NCBI GenBank assembly: GCA_018813975.1
Contig: JAHJAQ010000018.1
Coordinates: forward strand, 1-9,102
Length of the DNA: 9,102 nt
DNA from: Microcaldota archaeon
Lineage (GTDB): Archaea; Iainarchaeota; Iainarchaeia; Iainarchaeales; JAGVWC01
Reading direction: 5' to 3'
The notes below the pieces were generated by a model, which saw nothing but the letters and a program-made list of their open reading frames with translations, was not told the origin of the DNA and searched no databases. Positions within the stretch are counted from its first letter, which is position 1, and the number at the start of each line of letters is the position of its first letter. The position numbers and the translations under genes are program-made. This document shows positions 5,490 to 9,102 of this stretch, in pieces.

Positions 5490-6410
5490 TCAAGGAACGT
5501 TTTTGTTGTACCACAAAATGGTTTTGCGGATTCCTTCTTGAATACTTGTTTTGGCTTCAAATCCCAAAAGGCGCTGTGCCTTAGAAACATCCGCCTGAAA
5601 TCGAATGACCTCTCCAATCCGCGGAGACTCAATATGAATCTTATTGGTTGTTTTCATTTGAGTCTGCAGCAAACGAACCACATCCACTATTTTAGTGGTC
5701 TTGGAACTGGCAATATTAACGGACTGGTTCTTGACTTGGTCAAACTTTTTGAGAACACGCCAAAGGCCAAGTGCGGTATCATCAATAAAAGTAAATGGCA
5801 GTTCTTTTTGTTCTCCAAAAACAATAATATCCTCGTTTTTTTTGTTTTTTGAAATCACCAGGGGAATCAAGCGATTGGTTATGTCAAAGCGACCGTAAAC
5901 GTTCGAAAAGCGGACAATAACAAAATCGATTCCAAAGCATTTCTGGTAGGCTGTAACAAATGCCTCGCCTGCAATTTTGGAAGCCGCATAAGGGGACTCG
6001 CTATGCTCAATGCGCACGTCAGTTTCTTTGCAGATTTTAGGACCATTGTTTCCATAGACCTCACGACTGGATGCAAAAATCAGCTGAGAAACTTTTTTTT
6101 GCCGACAGTATTCCAGAACATTCAAAACCATAACAGTGTTATCCACTGCCAGTTGCGGGTTCTCAACCGATGCAAACACAAAGGGATGAGCAGCCAAGTG
6201 AACAACTATTGCAGGTGCAACAGGAATTTTTTCAAACCAATCGGTTTTTCGCAAATCCGCAAGAATGGTTTTTTGGTTGATGCTCTTGTTCCATTGGTTG
6301 GGCTTCTGGTCGATTCCGATGAAATCCGTCTTTTCGGATAATAACTGCTCGCAAAAAGCCGTTCCAATGGTTCCGCTAGAACCCGTTACCAAGACCGTTT
6401 TAGAGGACAT
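5490..6410 (-). CDS. NAD-dependent sugar epimerase/dehydratase (extended SDR)
   Basis: Extended short-chain dehydrogenase of 306 residues, of the UDP-glucose 4-epimerase / GDP-mannose dehydratase type. It should act in the cytoplasm on a nucleotide sugar, most likely epimerising or reducing the C4 position. Visible features are the Rossmann VTGSSGTIG (8-16), VVHLAAHP (69-76), FASSREVYG (112-120) with the catalytic Ser (about 114-115) and the YxxxK pair Y141/K145 (SPYAASK), then VRFSNVYG. The C-terminal ADVSKAQRLLGFEAKTSIQEGI stretch is typical of these enzymes. The reaction cannot be assigned among GalE, 4-reductase and dehydratase types. ATG 6410 has GAGGT (6424-6420) nine bases ahead. It is transcribed alone on the minus strand, ends in an oligo-T tract, and is divergent from the nucleotidyltransferase. 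Confidence 0.84.
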   Translation of the reverse strand: MSSKTVLVTGSSGTIGTAFCEQLLSEKTDFIGIDQKPNQWNKSINQKTILADLRKTDWFEKIPVAPAIVVHLAAHPFVFASVENPQLAVDNTVMVLNVLEYCRQKKVSQLIFASSREVYGNNGPKICKETDVRIEHSESPYAASKIAGEAFVTAYQKCFGIDFVIVRFSNVYGRFDITNRLIPLVISKNKKNEDIIVFGEQKELPFTFIDDTALGLWRVLKKFDQVKNQSVNIASSKTTKIVDVVRLLQTQMKTTNKIHIESPRIGEVIRFQADVSKAQRLLGFEAKTSIQEGIRKTILWYNKNVP

Positions 6411-6419
6411 AAAATCGAA

Positions 6420-6424
6420 ACCTC
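6420..6424 (-). promoter_or_regulatory. Shine-Dalgarno of the epimerase
   Basis: The minus strand reads GAGGT nine bases before ATG 6410, a good match to the 16S tail. It supports this start and implies a leadered mRNA, unlike the methyltransferase and rfbB. Confidence 0.5.
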
Positions 6425-6440
6425 AAAACCCACTTCTTCA

Positions 6441-6476
6441 ATTTAATAATACTGATAGCCAATGTTAATTAATAAC
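6441..6476 (-). promoter_or_regulatory. AT-rich promoter region of the epimerase, box uncertain
   Basis: Two TATA-like stretches are visible on the minus strand: GTTATTAATTAA (centre near 6470) and ATTATTAAAT (6450-6441). The upstream one would start the RNA near 6444 and keep the Shine-Dalgarno at 6420-6424 in the transcript, so it fits better. Choice made by eye. Confidence 0.25.
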
Positions 6477-6495
6477 TGTTTAGAAGGGATGTTGC

Positions 6496-6514
6496 ACCAA
6501 AAACTCTTTTAAAT
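6496..6514 (+). promoter_or_regulatory. Candidate BRE/TATA promoter of the nucleotidyltransferase
   Basis: ACCAAAAACTCTTTTAAAT matches the rfbB promoter (1028-1046) at 15 of 19 bases, including ACCAAA and CTTTTAAA. The TATA-like part (6507-6514) predicts a start near 6536, downstream of GTG 6529 and upstream of ATG 6550. Confidence 0.45.
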
Positions 6515-6536
6515 CTCCTTGAATTTATGTGGTATT

Positions 6537-6541
6537 GGTGA
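6537..6541 (+). promoter_or_regulatory. Possible Shine-Dalgarno for ATG 6550
   Basis: GGTGA lies eight bases before ATG 6550. It is a partial match to GGTGAT, the archaeal core. It favours ATG 6550 over the upstream GTG 6529, which has nothing comparable. Confidence 0.3.
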
Positions 6542-6549
6542 ATAGTGGC

Positions 6550-7290
6550 ATGCCGTTAAATGTGAAATTGGCTTTTATTCTTGCGGGCGGAAAAGGAGAA
6601 AGACTCAAGCCACTAACCAATGATACTCCAAAAGTAATGCTAGCGGTAAAAGGAAAACCCATTTTACAATGGAACATTGAATTATGCAAAAAATTTGGCG
6701 TGCAAAGAATTGTTTTGGGTGTTGGGCACTTGCATGAAAAAATACAGTCTTTTTTTGGAAACGGAGAAAGATTTGGCGTAAAAATTTTTTACAGTATTGA
6801 AAAAGAATTTTTGGGAACCGCCGGAGCATTGAAAGAAGCCGAGCACTATTTTAAAAATGAAGAAAAATTTATTATGATGAATGGAGATGAGGTAAAAGAC
6901 ATTAATTTTTTGGCAATGAACGAATTGTTTGAACAAAAAAAAGCGCTGGGCGTTTTATCACTTATTCCGATTTTGGATGTTTCTCAATTTGGTTCGGTTC
7001 AATTAAAAGGAAACCAAATCACGCAATTTTTAGAGAAAAGCGTTTCTCCTCAAAACGAAAAAGGATTGGTTAGTGCCGGCGCATACCTCTTGTCCAGCAA
7101 AGTGTTTGACCTTATTCCGGCAAACCAAACCGTTTCCATTGAAAAACAGGTTTTTCCCCAACTCGCAAAAAACGAAAAACTATTTGGATGGGAAAGCCAG
7201 TTGCAATGCTTTCAAACCGATGATCTGGAACGATTGGAAAAAGCCCGAAAAGAGTGGAAAAACCCTTTTCATTCAAGTGAAAAGCTTTAA
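6550..7290 (+). CDS. Sugar-phosphate nucleotidyltransferase
   Basis: NTP-transferase-fold enzyme of 246 residues that should activate a sugar-1-phosphate with a nucleoside triphosphate to feed the nearby glycosyltransferases; sugar and base are not assignable. The N-terminus has the signature FILAGGKGERLKPLT (9-23) and PK (27-28). It continues with LGTAGAL (88-94), metal-binding NGDE (111-114), LEK (161-163) and SIEKQVFPQL (196-205), as in glucose-1-phosphate and mannose-1-phosphate nucleotidyltransferases. The W-x-D-x-G-T motif present in the rfbA product (219-224 there) is missing; CFQTDDLERLEKA (220-232) is found instead. Start candidates are GTG 6529, ATG 6550 and GTG 6562. ATG 6550 is chosen because the predicted transcript begins after 6529, GGTGA lies eight bases ahead, and family members begin just before the LAGG motif. 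It is divergent from the epimerase and 72 bases ahead of the secreted protein gene. Confidence 0.84.
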   Translation: MPLNVKLAFILAGGKGERLKPLTNDTPKVMLAVKGKPILQWNIELCKKFGVQRIVLGVGHLHEKIQSFFGNGERFGVKIFYSIEKEFLGTAGALKEAEHYFKNEEKFIMMNGDEVKDINFLAMNELFEQKKALGVLSLIPILDVSQFGSVQLKGNQITQFLEKSVSPQNEKGLVSAGAYLLSSKVFDLIPANQTVSIEKQVFPQLAKNEKLFGWESQLQCFQTDDLERLEKARKEWKNPFHSSEKL

Positions 7291-7311
7291 AAGGTTTCAA
7301 GGTTTATTTAT
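7278..7311 (+). promoter_or_regulatory. Possible promoter of the secreted protein
   Basis: Two TATA-like boxes precede the secreted-protein gene: GCTTTAAAAG overlapping the nucleotidyltransferase stop, and TTTATTTAT (7303-7311). The second predicts a start near 7333, 15 bases before the Shine-Dalgarno. A third AT-rich palindrome, TATAATTATA (7325-7334), is too close to the start. Co-transcription from the upstream gene is equally possible, as no clear terminator intervenes apart from T5 at 7318-7322. Confidence 0.3.
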
Positions 7312-7347
7312 GTCTAATTTTTACTATAATTATAATAGACCTTGTTT

Positions 7348-7353
7348 AGAGGG
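7348..7353 (+). promoter_or_regulatory. Shine-Dalgarno of the secreted protein
   Basis: AGAGGG lies nine bases before ATG 7363. It fixes the start directly ahead of a signal-peptide-like sequence. Confidence 0.55.
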
Positions 7354-7362
7354 AAACAAAAA

Positions 7363-9102
7363 ATGACGGTCAAAAAATGGGGAATTGGAATTCTACTGCT
7401 TCTTGTTTTTATCTCTACAGTAGTTGCAGTAACAACCGTTACCCTCGAAATGGCAGAATATACCAATTCCAGTGCTCCTAGTATGAGTATTACTGCAACA
7501 GAACCTGGGATCAATCCCAAAATGAGCTTTTCGTGCAATGGTACTGATTTTTCAGGAGAAATAGGATTTGTAAGCCCATATGAAGAATTTGACATTACAA
7601 ACCCTACATTTGGTTGCACGAGTGATGAAGGCTCAAAAACCGTTTATGCAAAAGTAACGGATGACGAAACCCCGGAAGGGGTTACCGAGAGTGATACTAT
7701 TATTTATGATATAACCGCTCCAACCACGGATTATGCCATTGACCCAACTGATCCCAATGGAGCAGATGATTGGTATATTGAAACTGCCCCTACAATTACC
7801 CTCACGTGTACCGATGCATTAAGTGGATGCCAAATCAACTACGAATGGAATAGCGAAGGAGAACAAACTGTTGCTAGTCCGCTTGTACTAACCGCGATTG
7901 AAGGCGACAACACTTTTTCTTATTATGCTACTGACGGAGCAGGAAATGATGAAACACTCCAAGGCCCTGTCACCTTAAACGTGGATTCGTTTGCCGACTT
8001 TACAGCACTCACGATTAACGATGGAGACACGCACACCAATAATACAACCGATGTTGATCTAGCATTAGATGGAACGGTTGGTGATTTTACTGGAACACCT
8101 TGTTTGATTACAGTTGATGGAACACCAGATCAAAACGTAGCCTTCCAAACAACCATTACCAATTATCCATGGACACCAGGCGATGACAACGAAAAAACAA
8201 TTATGGTGGCATGCACGGATATTCATGGAAACGTGCAAGAACAATTCGATACTATTATTTTAGATACGGCTCCGCCCGATATTAATTCTTTTGAATTAAA
8301 GGGGGGCGCGGATTATGCCAATGCAGAAGACGAAACCACTATTACAATAAATGTAGAGGGTTCCGCTGACCTGGCAGAATGTCATTTTGGAATGGAAGAA
8401 ACTTCTCTTGGCGAATACCTGGCGTATAGTAGTAGTGGAATGGATTTTGCTTGGGACACGAACAGTGGAAACGGAGAATACACGGTGTACGGAGAATGTC
8501 GTGATAGCGTTGGATATGTTTCCACTCCAGTACAATCCGATTCAATCACTCTTGATGTAACTGCACCTGAAGTCCCCGTGCTTAGTGGGGCCCCTTTTGG
8601 CCCTACAGGGATTAAACTTAATTGGAGCGAAGTAGTGGATAATGGGCCGTCAGGACTGCTTGAATTTGACGTTGTAGGATATGCAACCGGGCTTGGTACT
8701 GGAACCAGGGAATATCTGGTAGAAGACTTAGCAAGCGGAACCTCTTACACGTTTAGATTAATTGCGCGTGATAATGCGGGAAATGAGTCATTAAGTGATG
8801 AAGTAACAGTTACTACAAATCCAGTAGATAACCAGCCTGCAAATAATCCTCCTGCAAACAACCCGTCCGCAAATGTCCCGGCTGCAATACCAAACGGGCC
8901 TAATTGGTTGAATCCAATAGAAGGTGCGACGGTTTCTGGAACAACCACTTTACAAGTAGAAATAACGTCTAGCGCAAGTACTGCAAGTAAAGTAGCATTT
9001 TATTTGGATGGGTATGCTACTACAGACCAGATAGAACAAGTAAACAAAGGAAGTAGTTCTATTATTGAACTAGAATGGGATTCTACTACGGTTGAAGATG
9101 GC
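7363..9102 (+). CDS. Secreted Ig-like/FN3 multi-domain surface protein, 3' end beyond window
   Basis: An uninterrupted frame of 580 codons with no stop before the window ends. The N-terminus has positive residues (MTVKKW) followed by a hydrophobic stretch (about 7-25), a Sec signal peptide or membrane anchor. The rest is acidic, Thr/Ser/Asp-rich and beta-type. Four Ig-like repeats occupy about 40-120, 121-211, 212-305 and 306-402; three end in DITAP (116-120), DTAPP (301-305) and DVTAP (398-402), a boundary common in archaeal surface proteins. Each has two cysteines (58/85, 149/156, 247/284, 340/379), suggesting one disulfide per domain. An FN3-like domain follows (403-486; W421, Y462, IARDNAGN), then a low-complexity PANNPPANNPSANVP linker (from about 492) and another Ig-like domain (514 onward, GATVSGTTTLQVEI) cut by the edge. 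N-x-S/T sequons lie at N35, N59, N226, N227, N420 and N474. It is likely an adhesin or cell-envelope protein; its ligand is unknown. The nearby glycan genes make it a candidate acceptor. Confidence 0.85.
   Translation, partial: MTVKKWGIGILLLLVFISTVVAVTTVTLEMAEYTNSSAPSMSITATEPGINPKMSFSCNGTDFSGEIGFVSPYEEFDITNPTFGCTSDEGSKTVYAKVTDDETPEGVTESDTIIYDITAPTTDYAIDPTDPNGADDWYIETAPTITLTCTDALSGCQINYEWNSEGEQTVASPLVLTAIEGDNTFSYYATDGAGNDETLQGPVTLNVDSFADFTALTINDGDTHTNNTTDVDLALDGTVGDFTGTPCLITVDGTPDQNVAFQTTITNYPWTPGDDNEKTIMVACTDIHGNVQEQFDTIILDTAPPDINSFELKGGADYANAEDETTITINVEGSADLAECHFGMEETSLGEYLAYSSSGMDFAWDTNSGNGEYTVYGECRDSVGYVSTPVQSDSITLDVTAPEVPVLSGAPFGPTGIKLNWSEVVDNGPSGLLEFDVVGYATGLGTGTREYLVEDLASGTSYTFRLIARDNAGNESLSDEVTVTTNPVDNQPANNPPANNPSANVPAAIPNGPNWLNPIEGATVSGTTTLQVEITSSASTASKVAFYLDGYATTDQIEQVNKGSSSIIELEWDSTTVEDG

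Noticed and set aside
7325..7334. TATAATTATA palindrome as the main promoter of the secreted protein
   Set aside because: A start 26 bases downstream would fall after the Shine-Dalgarno at 7348-7353, leaving it out of the mRNA.
7314..8948. Minus-strand frames opposite the secreted protein
   Set aside because: The plus strand has an uninterrupted 580-codon frame with signal peptide and Ig-like/FN3 motifs, so the short antisense frames are not supported.
1..9102. tRNA, rRNA, insertion sequence or prophage genes
   Set aside because: No cloverleaf, rRNA-like stretch, transposase motif or terminal inverted repeat was seen on either strand.

Overview
This 9.1 kb window is AT-rich and densely coded, and it looks like part of a surface-glycan (glycosylation) locus of an archaeon, most plausibly an uncultivated DPANN-type lineage. 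The archaeal reading rests on several points. TATA/BRE-like boxes lie about 26-35 bases before several starts, some implying nearly leaderless transcripts. Stop codons are followed by bare oligo-T tracts rather than GC hairpins. GTG is used as a start behind a strong Shine-Dalgarno. At the right end is a large secreted protein of Ig-like/FN3 repeats ending in D-x-T-A-P motifs. None of this proves the phylum, and no rRNA, tRNA, CRISPR array or mobile element is visible.

Layout, left to right: (1) a minus-strand family 2 glycosyltransferase (34-936); (2) a plus-strand operon (1074-3793) of dTDP-glucose 4,6-dehydratase (rfbB, broken by a one-base frameshift after residue 18), a short glucose-1-phosphate thymidylyltransferase (rfbA), and a xylose-isomerase-like TIM-barrel protein; (3) a convergent minus-strand pair (5391-3790) of a SAM-dependent methyltransferase and a second, related family 2 glycosyltransferase with C-terminal membrane segments; (4) a minus-strand NAD-dependent sugar epimerase/dehydratase (5490-6410); (5) divergently, a plus-strand sugar-phosphate nucleotidyltransferase (6550-7290) followed by a secreted multi-domain protein (from 7363, at least 580 residues, running off the window).

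Together the genes can activate sugars (two nucleotidyltransferases), modify them at the nucleotide-sugar level (4,6-dehydratase, epimerase, possibly the TIM-barrel enzyme), methylate a product (methyltransferase) and transfer sugars at the membrane (two glycosyltransferases). The secreted protein carries six N-x-S/T sequons and is a plausible acceptor, though that link is inference. The most unusual arrangement is the rfbB-rfbA pair followed not by rmlC and rmlD but by a metal-dependent TIM-barrel isomerase/epimerase-like enzyme, which may mean the dTDP-sugar made here is not rhamnose.
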